From NCBI GenBank assembly GCA_002633005.1, contig NMRA01000109.1, forward strand, positions 86,971-150,970: a stretch of 64,000 nt of DNA, written 5' to 3'. The notes under the pieces were generated by a model. The model had not been told where the DNA came from and ran no database searches. It saw only the letters and a program-made list of their open reading frames with translations. The stretch comes from Phoronis australis. Its lineage: Eukaryota > Phoronida > Phoronidae. Below, one piece after another: positions 1 to 12,249 of this stretch. A program made the position numbers and the translations under genes. Numbering within the stretch: the first letter of the stretch is position 1; every line of letters starts with the position of its first letter.

Positions 1-820
1 GAAAACAATTTACACAAAGTTTTAAACTCGTAACTCATCCCGCTGTCCTCCAATATGGCCGACGCGATCCAAACAAAGTGACCCAAATTTCGCCACAAAA
101 CTTGCAATAACTTTACAGTGCTTGCCCCGATTTTGATACTTTTTCGATTTTTACTGAGTAGAATGTACTACCTTTCCGATGATAGCAAAGTACTTTTTCA
201 AAACGAGGAAAAAAATAAAACCGAAAAAAAAATTGGTTCGATCCACATTGGTTCCTAGGTTCGACCGGCCTACGTAAGGAATTAAACACCAATGCTATTT
301 TAACATACTAAGTACGCGTAACATTAAAAAAAAAATCAACGACCACTAACTTCAAACTATAAATACAGTACATATGCAAACGAATCACGAGATATTATCA
401 ATAAAACAAAATAATGAAGACTTTTCGAGCAAGCGATAGCACATTCAGTTACAAGTGGCAAGAAAGGCGAAAAGAATATAAAGAAAGGGTGTCGAAAATA
501 AGATTTTATGCAGTAAGTATTTTCGGATACTGGAATCACATGGGCAGTTTGAGAGAAGGACTTTAAGTCAAAACTGACAGATGAGTAATGCCGACAAGCC
601 TCCAGAAACTGCGAAACAAGATCGTCATTTAACAAAACATTCTAATTTCTAGGCCACAAGGGTACTCTATTTTATTTCTGAAAGGTACTGGTTGTAATGA
701 AATTGGGATACGAGGAATTATTAGACAAAGAGCAGATGTTTTGGCCGAAATTAAATGTCTCGCTGGTTTTGCAAAGTTGATTTATTCTAAATGGCATGAC
801 CAAAAGAAAACAAACATATT
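1..820. other. no supportable gene
   Basis: Nothing recognisable was found on either strand. One minus-strand open frame (357-635) resembles no family I know, and its A/T-rich composition fits chance. The stretch ends where the left arm of the 821-6150 inverted-repeat element begins. Confidence 0.6.
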
Positions 821-1300
821 AGACCGAGATCCCAGAGCTTTTTTGGGCACGAAAAGGTAACCAATTTTCTTTGGTGCCAAAGTGCTCTGTGGGTATCCTG
901 ATGCTTGGAAATGGCCGTCTGGCAGGTTCGCTCTGGTGGGTGTGGTCAGGGGAGCCAAGAGAATTACACTAAAAAATTGAGCTAGATCAACTTTTCTGGT
1001 AACTATTTTAAACTGCCTTCGATACCTGCTACGTCATCCATTGTATCAAAATTGGTCACTGCCAGACAATTTCAGTGGTGGGGAGTACCCGCCAGACGAA
1101 CATATACAGGATACAAAAATTGAGCTAGATCAATACAAGAGGTAACCGCTTGAAACCAGTCGCAAAATATTCACCGTAAGCCCAGGTATCACGAATGAAC
1201 ACTGCCAGACAAATCTAGTGGTGGGTTACCCCCGCCAGACACGCCCAAGTACCTGAGTTGAGCTAGATCAACCCGCCAGGTAACCGCTTGAAACCATTTG
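821..1300. repeat. left inverted arm with three ~140-bp subterminal units
   Basis: The palindrome-like core TTGAGCTAGATCAA occurs at 977-990, 1120-1133 and 1258-1271, spaced 143 and 138 bp. Between cores lie paired GCCAGAC motifs (GTCTGGC inverted) and a conserved block containing ccgcttgaaacca. The outermost ~170 bp is unique to the arm tip and matches the right arm end. Confidence 0.75.
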
Positions 1301-1848
1301 CATAATGTAGAGCAACATTCTGCATGCAACAAAAGATACTTTACAGACATTTTTAGCGGTGGGGCAGTAGCGTGCAGAGGTTTGATCGATGTAGAGGCTA
1401 CTTTTTTAGACGCTCTCTACTCAAATGCATATATCCTATTCAGGCCCGTAGCCAGCATGGTCGTTCGAATTTCAAGAACGGTGGATCTTGGTATTTTTCA
1501 AACGTCGACATTGTAGTTTTTAGTGATGCCTTTGGCGCAGCTTAATTAGTGGGAAAGGAAATCTGTATACACGACGACGACTCATGTTCATGAGATGAGA
1601 CGGAACTTGTAATACCAGATACGAGGATGCTGTGACGATTGCTCGCAAAGAACGGGACGCAAATTAGGATGTACACCTGTAATGTCTTCCAAAAAGAGAA
1701 CATTCTCGCGTTATTTCCTGCCGAAGTTTCAAATCAGCCATGCTTAAATGAGTGATTACACCTCATTGCATACTCAGACGGAAATATGAAGTCTAGTTGG
1801 CGAATGACTTAACAAAATTGTATATCTGGTTGTATTTTAGCGTGTTAC

Positions 1849-2202
1849 ATGTACTTAAGTTACTTACATAGCTGGAAATGGGGACATCCCACTATTTCGA
1901 AAGTTTACTACTCGGAAGGTTCACTGACTATTTCGAAGGTTCACTACTTCAACGATTCACCTCTCCGAACATTCACCGCTCCACACATGTCTAAACTTTC
2001 AGACTCAGATGTGATTTTTGAACTTTTGCATGCTAAAATAAACGATATTTCGGTTATTGGATGCACCTATACCGAAAACAACGCCCGGGCACTAAAACAC
2101 TTTGGGTTTTATGTAGACAGTGACCACCGTCTCCAGCTGGCCAGCACAACTAGAAACGGTAGTCAGATTTTATGCGCATGCGAAATTGCCCGCATGTCTT
2201 AA
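1849..2202 (+). other. 117-codon open frame, unassigned
   Basis: The frame lies in the element interior. Its first third is built from a short repeat (TISKVYYSEG, TISKVHYFND) that reflects a ~40-bp DNA repeat rather than a known domain. The rest matches nothing I recognise. It may be chance; coding status is unsupported. Confidence 0.15.
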
Positions 2203-2504
2203 AATGAGTACTCCCTTGAATTTTAAATTATATGAAGTAGGAATACTGATGAATCATCAGCCATGACACAATTCACCAAATTCATGTCAAGATCGAATTG
2301 CAGCGCGACGCACACGGCAGGGTCGAAACTAAATGAAGTTACTAGGCCACCAGGTCCCTGCCAGTCCTCATGAAGTCGGGGAGTCCCATTTAGTCTTCTT
2401 AGATTTGAAACCGCCGTTGGTCGCCGCAGCCGTGCCCCAGATGTTGTCTCTGCTTGAGAATGAGTCGTGATCACACAACCAAAATAGTGAACTGTCGGAA
2501 TTCT

Positions 2505-2904
2505 GGGCCCAGTCTCGAATCTTTTTACTCGAAATGGAACTCGAAATAATGTTTGGCATTTTTCAATCTACTTTTTTGCGAACTCAAGATAAGTGTCCAT
2601 TACTCAATTCTCGAATACACAATGACTTACGTGGTTTATTGATTAGTCATATTTTGCAGTTGACAAAACCAACATTAAAGCTAAAAGTTTAAGTTTAAGC
2701 ACGAAATTTCGAGTTTTTACTCGAGTTTGTAGCACGCATATATGGGTTTTTAAGTGCAAACTTGGACTAGAAACTCATATGCATGAACAATAATTATTCG
2801 AGCACAATCTGATAACCACTTATCTTGAGTTCGCACAAAAGGAGCAGAGAAATTGCCAAAAATAATTTCCAGTTCGTTTCGAGTACAAAGATTAGAGACC
2901 GGGC
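2505..2904. repeat. imperfect long hairpin inside the 821-6150 element
   Basis: The sequence at 2505-2595 (starting gggcccagtctcgaatc, ending gcgaactcaagataagtg) is repeated inverted at 2816-2904 (cacttatcttgagttcgc to gagaccgggccc), at roughly 80% identity by eye. The ~220-bp centre has weaker self-complementarity. It may be a nested foldback element or an internal structure of the host element. Related short direct motifs (ggttcactac / cgaaggttc types) occur near 1900-1975 and inverted near 2960-3015. Confidence 0.65.
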
Positions 2905-4335
2905 CCAGGGTTTGGAATAGTGGAAATTCAAAGTAGTGATCTTTAGAAGATAACGAAACTTTGGAGTAATTGGCATTCTGAGTACTGGACCTTCGGAGTA
3001 TTGAACCTTCGTCATAGTGACATGGAACCCTGGAAATCTTTTCCATCTAGTTTGTGGCTCGTATGAAGTCTGCCGGGTTGTGCACCATTGACATTGATTG
3101 ACTAGAGAAGATTTTCATTGACCAAAGTTGAGGTCTATACCTACCTTTCCATCATAACGTGAAAATGCTCAACGGTGTATTCTCAGTGCAAGAAAACGCG
3201 GTAGTTGAATGTCTGATTTTTTAGCACGACGGAGGACTGCCTATAATGAACTTACTGTCATCATGTTCTGAATTTAAAAGAACAGAAACGTTCAAACGTG
3301 TACACGCATGCATGTCAATCCATCCAACAATCAAAGTAGACACTGGTTGAACAACATATTTGCAAATATGACGATCACTTTCAATTCAAAATTTGAAAAT
3401 GCCTACACTTCTACCGTACTATGGTTGCAATTAAACCAAAAATATCAGAATAACAAATCTCAATTTTTCTGCTGCTGTGTTTCTTGGCCGAGTTTAAGGC
3501 ATTCACACCGCACTACTTTTTGGGAGTTCTCTCGTTGTTATTTACATTAACACGAAGCTTACTTAGGTCCTAGGGCTAGACTTTTAGGCTTAGATATAGA
3601 CATTCACTTCTGGACTCACTTGTTACCCTTTGTTGTAGCCACCACGCGCGTGGTTTATGAATAATATCCTCCTCTTATCACATACACGATCCTGTCATCT
3701 ACAGCGGCACTCGCGAAGTTCGCCGAGTTCGGTCTGACGCCACGGGACGCAGTTTGAATCAGAAGCGGATTCAAAATTATTGCTAACTTAGTTATCATTG
3801 TAGTTAGCACCAGTAGCTGCAACAGTTTTGTTGTTATTGTACAATTAAACCCTATCTTTAACGAATATGCTGGGGGTGGACCTTTTCAGCTGGTTAGGGG
3901 TTCGATCGAGCCCCCCCCCAAACCCTCCCCCCGGCTACGGGCTATGGGCCTGTACTATTAATAATAAAAGTAAAAAGGTGAAGCATAAACTAGATTCTTT
4001 ATTTAATTCAACTGCAATTCAGTCATTATTTCTAAAAATATTATACATAGTGGTTGGATACCCCTTTCCCCAATGTAGATGCCCAGGTCCGTCGCCACGG
4101 TGGCTGAGCACCTTTACAACATCTATGGATAATTAATTCGAACGCGTTTTATATTCACTATGAAGGCAAAAAGCGAACAGTTCCATTGCTCGCATATCTG
4201 TGTCGTGCCAATGAAATGATTATCAATCTAACTAAACTGAAAATCTAATAGGACTCGTTATACCCACGAATCAGTTGTTTGCATCATTAACAGAATTTTT
4301 TATCTACGTTACAGCATTTATAGTTTCCACGAAAT

Positions 4336-4832
4336 CTAACACGACCATACGTACCCAATATCAGGTGCCGCAGAGGTGTTTTCAGCCTTTTTGGAGATCA
4401 CCATATCAAACATAAAAAATACAGAATGTTTCAAAGAGAGGTAAACAGCCGATCTATTGAAGTTCTTCCTCCTACGTAGCACTGAGAACGCACCGTTTTC
4501 CAGCGCTTCACGTAATATTGGGTTTGCCAATTTCAACTTTTGGTAAACAATGTTCCCCATCTGGCGTAGTTTGGGCGGTTCAGGGCAAAGAATACATCTA
4601 GCGTAGTCGGAAAAATGTTGATATAGCCACTGAAGTCATTGTTCCTGACGCATCTCTGGAGTTCTCTGTGGGCTCGGTTTATGAGAAAGACGAAGATTGC
4701 CCAAAACTGATCAGTTTTGCCAAATTTGCCATTAATCACTTTGTGAAATGAAGGTAGATAGCGCGCAAACATAACGTAGGCGACAGCAAAAGACGGCATT
4801 TTGATTAATATTCCTTTTAGCAGTTGCATCAA
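4336..4832 (-). pseudogene. broken gene of an unnamed repetitive invertebrate family (FFALNRPNYARWG motif)
   Basis: Two minus-strand frames (4832-4533 and 4560-4336) join through one frameshift near 4565. The first contains an FWAIFVFLI segment and then LDVFFALNRPNYARWGTLF. The second contains ILREALENGAFSVLRRRKNF followed by NRSAV. From memory, the order NYAR[WY] ... G.F.V.R ... FSRSA is typical of an unnamed protein family expanded in hemichordate, cnidarian and amphioxus genomes. Its function is unknown to me. The remnant lies centrally in the 821-6150 inverted-repeat element and is its only recognisable coding content. No start codon, upstream exon or intact C-terminus is visible. A family assignment by similarity search would settle it. 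Confidence 0.55.
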
Positions 4833-5214
4833 ATGACTCGTCCGAAAACAAAGGGACGCAGTTTAGACTGGTACAATAGGACAACGAAAAATGGAAATTA
4901 GTGAAAACACAACGTGCTATCCGTCTTGGACGGGTTTTTAGGTTTTGTTTTTAATAGGGAATTATGTGGAGTATTCCGCTGTTTTTGCATGGACTTGTGA
5001 GGTTGCTCCAACCTCAGGCGCGATTTTTCTGGTTTTCTTGCCCTGACATAAACTTGCAGACAAAAATCTCACCTTGTGCGGTGACCTGTGTCGTACAGAC
5101 TTAGTTGCTCTATTGAAAATCGAAGTGCCTGGTTCCTGATTGTGATGCTTATTCAGCGTGAATGGGCTTATAATCAATTTTGTTTCGACTCTTTATTTGT
5201 GTGACGGAGGCATC

Positions 5215-6150
5215 TTACTGTTTTGCCACGTGCAATCATGCTGAACATCGGGCGATTGGTTTCAAGCGGTTTCCTGGTGGGTTGATCTAGCTCAACTCAG
5301 GTATTTGAGCGTGTCTGGCGGGGATAACCCACCTCTAGATTTGTCTGGCAGTATTTATTCTTGATACCTGGGCTTACGGCAAATATTTGGCAACTGGTTT
5401 CATGCGGTTACCTCTTGGATTGATCTAGCTCAATTCATGTATTTGGGCGTGTCTGGCGGGGCTAACCCACCACTAGATTTGTCTGGCAGTGTTTATTCGT
5501 GATACCTTGGCTTACGGTGAATATTTTGGAACTGGTTTTAGGCGTTTACCTCTTGGGTTGATCTAGCTCAATGTTTAACCCTTTTTGATAATCGTCTGGC
5601 AGGGGCACCCCACCACTGAAACTGTCTGGCATCTAACTGTTGTGCCATGTTCAGTGACGCTGAACATCGTGCAATTGGTTTCAAACGGTTACCTGATGGG
5701 TTGATCTAGCTCAATTCAGGTATTTGATCATTTCTGGCGTGGGTAACCCGCCACTATATTTGTCTGGCAGTGCTCATCCGTGATACCTGGGCTTACGGTG
5801 AATATTTTGCGACTGGTTTCAAGCGGTTACCTCTTGGATTGATCTAACTCAATTTTTGTACCCTTTATATGTTCGTCTAGCGGGTACTCCCCACCATTGA
5901 AATTGTCTGGCAGTGACCAATTTTGATACAATGGATGACGTAGCAGGTATCGAAGGCAGTTTTAAGTGGTTACCAGAAAAGATGATCTAGCTCAATTTTT
6001 TAGTGTAATTCTCTTGGCTCCCCTGACCACACCCACCAGAGCGAACCTGCCAGACGGCCATTTACAAGCACCAGGATACCCAAAGAGCACTTTGGCACCA
6101 AAGAAAATTGGTTACCTTTTCATGCCCAAAAAGCTCTGGGATCCCGGTCT
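5215..6150. repeat. right inverted arm with six subterminal units
   Basis: This is the reverse complement of the left arm but longer. The core TTGATCTAGCTCAA or a close variant lies at 5282, 5420, 5558, 5701, 5839 and 5982, spacing 138-143 bp. Each unit carries paired GTCTGGC motifs around a taacccaccactagat-like block. The arm contains an internal duplication: the segment beginning near 5215 (tgctgaacatcg) restarts near 5640, which explains why it has twice as many units as the left arm. Its outer ~170 bp pairs with 821-990. Confidence 0.75.
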
Positions 6151-9100
6151 ATATCCGCTGAGCCACTTTCATAACATTTCCTTCAAAATTGTAGTTGACC
6201 TTATCCTCTTGCGGCTTTCTAGATCTTACGGTTTTGTATGAACCATATCATTTATATGAAATGAGCCGGTGCTTATAAAATTTAAGAGTCTCACCATCCC
6301 ATATTCCTAAAGTACAGTCAGCAAATATTTCGGAAATGTAGTGTACAAGTATCCACATTGGATAACACATTCGTACATGTACGGTACTTGAGTAATGCCG
6401 ATGGATGTAAACCACTTGGTATTGATGTGATTAGTTTTGAGGTCACAGGCTTCTCAACAACAAGCACATTCATACATTGTGTCTGTAAAGATAACACCAA
6501 CAAAAAGTTTTGATTTTAAGTATGTTACTTTTCAACATGTTTTAATGATAATGCTTAGAAAAATAAATCCAGAGTCAGTTCAATTCCAAAAGTTACACTA
6601 ATTGCACAAGATTTCAAGAGCTAATCAAGTAGAAATATCAAGTTCAGGGTAGAATAAACAAAGTCTTGATGTCAGTAATATTTCAAACAGTGGGAAGGTT
6701 GAATGATTTGATTTAAATTCGTGAACCTCGCAAAAAACTTCGGGAAATTTCCATGTCATGTACTGTTGCAGCTACAAGAGCAAAACTGAGCGATTGCATA
6801 CTTGAAGGAGTTTTTCGCAGTTTTTACAGCAGTGCAGAAAATTTTCTGTTCTTTGGTGAATGGAATTCTTGATGGGTGGCTAGGTTTCTGAACTTCTCAG
6901 CTCCTTAAATCTGACACTGAAGTCAAAATGTTAAAAGACAAAAATGTAGAAGCGTTTTGCTCGGTATTATAAATTCGTGGAAACCCTGTGGTGTATTAGT
7001 AACTAGTAGGTGGAGATAGAAGTCGACAACACACATTCCCTGAAAAAATCTAGAATACCTTGGAACAAACTAGAGAGATGCAGGTAATGCAGATACAACT
7101 TTGGTTCAGACTCCGTGGATACTTCTCTGGACACTGTTGCCACTTCATACCTACAGTGCAAACATCAATTTACAGTAAGCTTATGAAGCATGGGTAATGA
7201 TGTCAAGCAAATAACCAAGATAATAACTGAAATATATGAATCACCGCCACAAACCTTGTGAGTGCAATTCATTAGCAGTTATTTGCTGTGGACTGGAATT
7301 TGTAACCACAAATTTTTCCTCGTCAATTGATGTATTTCGAATTTTGGAAATCGATCAAACACATGTGTGCTTCAACTTTGTAAACCTTTGCAGGCAGCAA
7401 AACTGTGATTGTTTAGAATGGACACACGTGTAACTTATCCGAGAAAACACAAGCATAGTACTGTTTCAATTTGATAAATGGCATTTTCAAACTTTTGCAA
7501 AATTTCTTTCAAAAAGGTAGTACTTCAAAATACATGAACATAGGTCTGCAGTGATGTATTAGGTACATCAAGGCAAACAAAGCTAAGAGACATGACATTA
7601 CCTACTATGTGCTAAATGTACCCTATTGTAAATGTAAAATTCACGGTTTGGCAGTTAAACAGAATCACCGCCTGAACTGGACAAGCACAGGAACCAATTC
7701 ATGCCTAGCACAGGCTAACCCATCAAATAGATGGACATCCTAGGGGCTATTGATGTCGTTGATTTCTTCTAACTGGAACAAATATTTCGGTAATTAAGAT
7801 TTCTTTCCCATATACCATTTGTAAGAGAGATGCAAGTTTCAAGCGTTAGCGAACTCAAGTAGATGACCAGTGTACTGCGTTAGTTATTGCTTTACTTCGT
7901 TACACAGGATTACCTCGATGTGATTTCAAAATGCTTTATCAGTTATGCAATCAAAACCGAAATAGGTCAGATCGCAGAAATGGTCAGTTCATGACTTTGT
8001 TCACTTAAATGAAGGGCAGTTAGAAAAAATCTCAATGCCGGAGTATTTGTTCAAGCTGGGAAGAGTTAGACATCAACGACAGGCTCCTTAGTTATCCCTC
8101 TATGCGCAAAGGCAACATGACTTTGATGGCTTAATCAGTTTGGCACAATTTGTCATATATCATCTGGCATATGGGGGGCTTATGGCACAACTATTTTCTG
8201 TTCGCATGTCAAGAAATGAAACAAAAACAGGCCGTCAATACATGGTGATAGGTAGGTGTATATTCATTAATTTTGCCAAGAAAATAATTAGAAACAAGCT
8301 TTCAAAATATTTAAGATCTAGCAAAGTTTATTCAATTTCCTGAAGTTGTGTTGTCGCATTTATCCAACACAAATCAACGATTGTGTTTTAGGACAAAGGT
8401 TAAGTCACTAGCCAAAAGAGGGGGATCAATACAGACAATGAAATTCATAAATTGGTCACTAGCCAAATGAGGATCCATATAACTAGTACTGTCGACAGAT
8501 AATGAAACTTGAAGAATTTTTGTCTGAACTTGTAATAACTTTCAGAAAAACTATTGTCCCAGTGACTTCTCGGACTACTTCTTTATTGGTTCGAGGCGAT
8601 TTTAATGCCGGGGCCGCCATGTCCCAATAACTACCGAGGCACATAAGCAGGATAGAACATATTGTACTACTTACGGATTGTAGTACGCATCAAGCAGGCG
8701 TTTTGCCTTTTCGGAATTAGTGACCGATAGCTCATTTCTGAGAGATTTCTTGCGATGGTACTATGTGCCCAAATCAATGCGTCAGCTTTTATTTACTTTC
8801 AGTTGCACGTCTTTACTTCTTTTCTTTCTGTCTGATTCGTTTAGTTTAGACAAAGGTCCTCTTAACTTGCCCAACTCCTCACTGGCGGCCATCTTGTCTG
8901 GCGATGTCTTGAACATGTAAATTCCTGCAATTACTTACTAACTCATTCGACCCTGAGGGCCATATGGTTTAAAAAGGTTAATGGCCTGGCCGCGCTGTGG
9001 AATGTCTAACCCCATGATGTCTGAGGGTATTTCACTCAGAACTAGGTCAGAAGCACTGCACATAATTAAAACTTGGTCATTAGGAGTACTTACCACATTT

Positions 9101-12100
9101 TCAGCAATACACGATGATATAAATTTTACCCAAGTTCAATACTGATAAAGGGTTGAACAAGCAGTTTTACTTTTTGTCTTCCAGAAACAAAGACTTTGTT
9201 TACAAATATTCCATTTATATTTCCAGAAAACATGTCAGGAAAGTTTTCCGTGTGACATATCCTCATTATAATCTAGATCTCTGAAATCTGTATATAAATC
9301 TGACCACTCAGTGCCATCAGTATCCTCACTTTCATATCCATAATCACTGAAGTCTATATCTAAATTTGACCAGTGTAATCAGTATCCACACTACCCTCCA
9401 TAATAAAAACTTCAAGAACTGTGACAGCAGCAGAGATGATATCCGTGTAATACCAAGTCAGTATTTCAAGTGAATACAGCGCTAGTGACAGAGTAGAATG
9501 TTCCCAGTAACTGGACATTTTTGTTATTGCATCTGGTCAGTTCCAACAATATAAATAGGGGCAGGCACCCTAGCAGATGATTAAGTGGTGACAGCAATCT
9601 TATGTAATACCAATTAGGCCCCACTTCAGAGCACTTAGCTTCAATCTAGTCTTCAAATCAAACAAACATACTATATTTCTTGGAGGAACATCTCTATAAT
9701 CTTACAACAACCACTACAAAGTTAACACGCTTCCTGGTTTTTCCTTGAATTGATAATTAGCTTGTGAAGAAATTGTTCTAAAGTTGTGAAATAACAGCCA
9801 ATAGGCATTAACTTCACAAACAATAAGTTAAAACAGAGTATGGTGTCTCAGTCCTCATTGGATAGAAAACTGGGAATACCTTAGATGTATTTAAACTTAA
9901 ACCAATAAATTACTGCCTTCTATCCCTCCTGATGGCGTGATCCGCCTGTGAGATACATTGTTTAGATAACGCCTCCAGACGGCATCAGGCCCCTGGGTGA
10001 AAACAACAGTCACGCCGTTTGGCGGGATCAGGGGGGAATTAACGCTGCGCCTTCCTCAGACGTACATATAGTGTCTATGGGTAATCACATCAGGCATATG
10101 CGGGTCAAATCTCCAGTAACGGTCCAATCATGACAGGTCAAAGTTGCAGGCACAAAGCACATATATAGTGCCCATAGCCCAATACGCTAGAGACATAGCC
10201 GCTCGAGATCCCAGTCAGATGTTACAGAGTATATGTAACACTAATAAAGCACAGTCATTAGCTTCATCACGGCACGAGGTACAAACATCATTGGGTGACA
10301 AGGTATTCACTTTACAGCACTGTACCGGTACTATCCTACATTGACCGTTAGCGCATGAGCGCATTCACTATAAATGGGAGGGTGATTAGAGATCAGTCTA
10401 CATGTGGTTACCACAATAATTTTGCTTCGTGCTTCTTTCAAAAACCGTGAATTGTGTGATTTTGGTCTGGAACTTCCCTCACACGGGGAAGTGGATAACT
10501 CTGTAGTTGAGGTTACTAGAAGATACTTTCGTTGCGGATCGTTTAAAACATATTTTCACGAGTTTTCTCGGTCCAGGCCACATAGAGGCCGTACCACCGG
10601 ACAAAAAAATGTTGTAGAGACAATTAGACAGTTTCACCGATTCTACTTAGCAGAAGAGATACAATGTATGATGCTACAATATAATATTTTTATGCACCAG
10701 ATTAGCTTTTTAACGAAATATGCCTCGCACTGATTCAACCATCAAAGTTGCTCATTGGGAGATACTTTTTGTAGACCTTCTGTCTGGAGTGGACTGACAG
10801 TGTTCTTAGTTTTATTATTTTGTCCATTGTACTGTTTGTGTTCTAGTACACTCGGGAACCGAATGGTCGTCCGCCTAAGCATAAAACCGGCTTGTTGTCG
10901 TACTCACCCAATTTTTCCACTTCAAAGTTATGCTCTGAATAGGATTTGATTTAACTCTCACAACTACATAGTATTCGTTGATTCAAAAGTTTTCTTTTAT
11001 TTATGCCGAGTTGTTTCCTCTGTGCATTGCTTTTCGGCAGCCATTTTATAATGAGTTCTATGGTCGTCATATGCAACCGCCTTTTGAAAGAACAGAAAAC
11101 CACACAGAAAAAGGCCAAGAAAATAGTGGAGTGGTTTATAGCAATTTTACTTCAACCACAATCTGTTTTACTAGTATGATATCTATTTTTAAATCGATTA
11201 AAATTGATTCAGAATTTCGGTTCTGGAAAAAAATCGCAATTGTTTTATTCCAGATAGTCCTTACTTATTTTCTGTTTGTGACTTTATTTCACTTTTTGCT
11301 CTTGTTGTTCTTAATACCACTTATCTCTGCTGTCTTTTTCTTTTCAGTTTTTCTTCATTCTCTGTTAACACCATGTCAGCCAAAACAGAACTGTAATCCT
11401 TTGAGACTTGGTCGGAGGAAATTGATCATTGCAATTGTTCTAATAAAATACCCAATATCGTATTGTTTGATTTTTTCTCACCTTTAACAGGCTTCTGCAA
11501 TCATAAATAAATGAATAAATACCCACGTTGCATTTGCATTTTATTGCTCAATCTCTTCTTTTATTTTTGATTATGTCATGCTGTGTTGTATGTAACAATG
11601 CAATATAGTGAAACAAAATCAATGTTTTATTTTATTGGTGGCCATTCTCTCTCAATTGAAGTATTTTAATTTTCTTCAAACAAATTCAAAATGCTTTAAC
11701 CAAAGATTTCAGCATGATTGTTGAGCTCAGTACTGTGGTTTGCAATAAAAAACAAGTGGACAATATTTTGATGACCAAAGCGTGGGCCGAAACTGTTAAG
11801 CACCCAGCGTGTTGCATTTGTCTGCTGCGTTTTTCCTTTGATTTAACAGGTGTCGGTTAGTGCCTGGGACAAATAGTATACATTGCATAAACAATCCCTT
11901 GGTTGTTTTTCGTTCCGTCTGAAAAAAATTTAATTTCGAAAATATCATCTGAAAATGAACAAAAAAGTGCATTAGTAAAATCTACAAGTTTTTAAGTGGT
12001 CTCGAAAAACAGTCGGTAAATGCACCGATTTTCGTCTCAGTTCTTCCATGCGTGTTTCTCCCGCGAAGTTAGTACCTAACGTGCAGACGAGCACTCCAGA

Positions 12101-12240
12101 TTGGAACGCTGAGTCCCGCGTGGCTGCGCTGCACGCGAAAGAATATGGCGGACGACCTTTGGAGCCTGACGACGATAGGTATCCGGGCTATAGATACATG
12201 TACTTATTGATTGACATGAGGTCAGAGATGATGCAATTTG
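6151..12240. other. 6 kb without a supportable gene
   Basis: No protein family, RNA gene or transposon end was recognised. The longest frames, 10404-10733 (+) and 10978-11487 (+, hydrophobic centre), have no recognisable domain, and I saw no splice sites supporting them. A 48-codon minus-strand frame at 9235-9380 is strongly acidic and made of two related halves (see findings). Confidence 0.5.
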
Positions 12241-12249
12241 TTTACCTAA

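Larger units (their letters stand above)
821..6150. mobile_element. 5.3 kb inverted-repeat element with subterminal repeat arms
   Basis: The two ends are reverse complements. The left outer sequence (agaccgagatcccagagc, then gaaaaggtaaccaattttc) reappears inverted at 6085-6150, and the match runs inward through the ~140-bp subterminal units. The element is flanked by TAT on the left and TAT on the right of TAGACCG/CGGTCTA ends, a possible 3-bp target duplication. The interior holds a ~90-bp-armed hairpin (2505-2904) and a frameshifted minus-strand gene remnant (4336-4832). No DDE transposase, helicase or reverse transcriptase is recognisable, so the copy looks non-autonomous or decayed. Superfamily is unassigned: long arms with repeated subterminal motifs suggest a cut-and-paste DNA transposon, but the ends match no signature I know. 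Confidence 0.72.

Noticed and set aside
10404-11487. Two long plus-strand frames (109 and 169 codons)
   Set aside because: No recognisable domain; the hydrophobic bias of the second follows from T-rich sequence.
12048-12187. Possible first exon (an ATGGCGGACGAC start near 12144, or the longer frame from 12048)
   Set aside because: CpG-richer sequence and a donor-like site are suggestive, but ATGGCGG words are common in promoters and no second exon was found.
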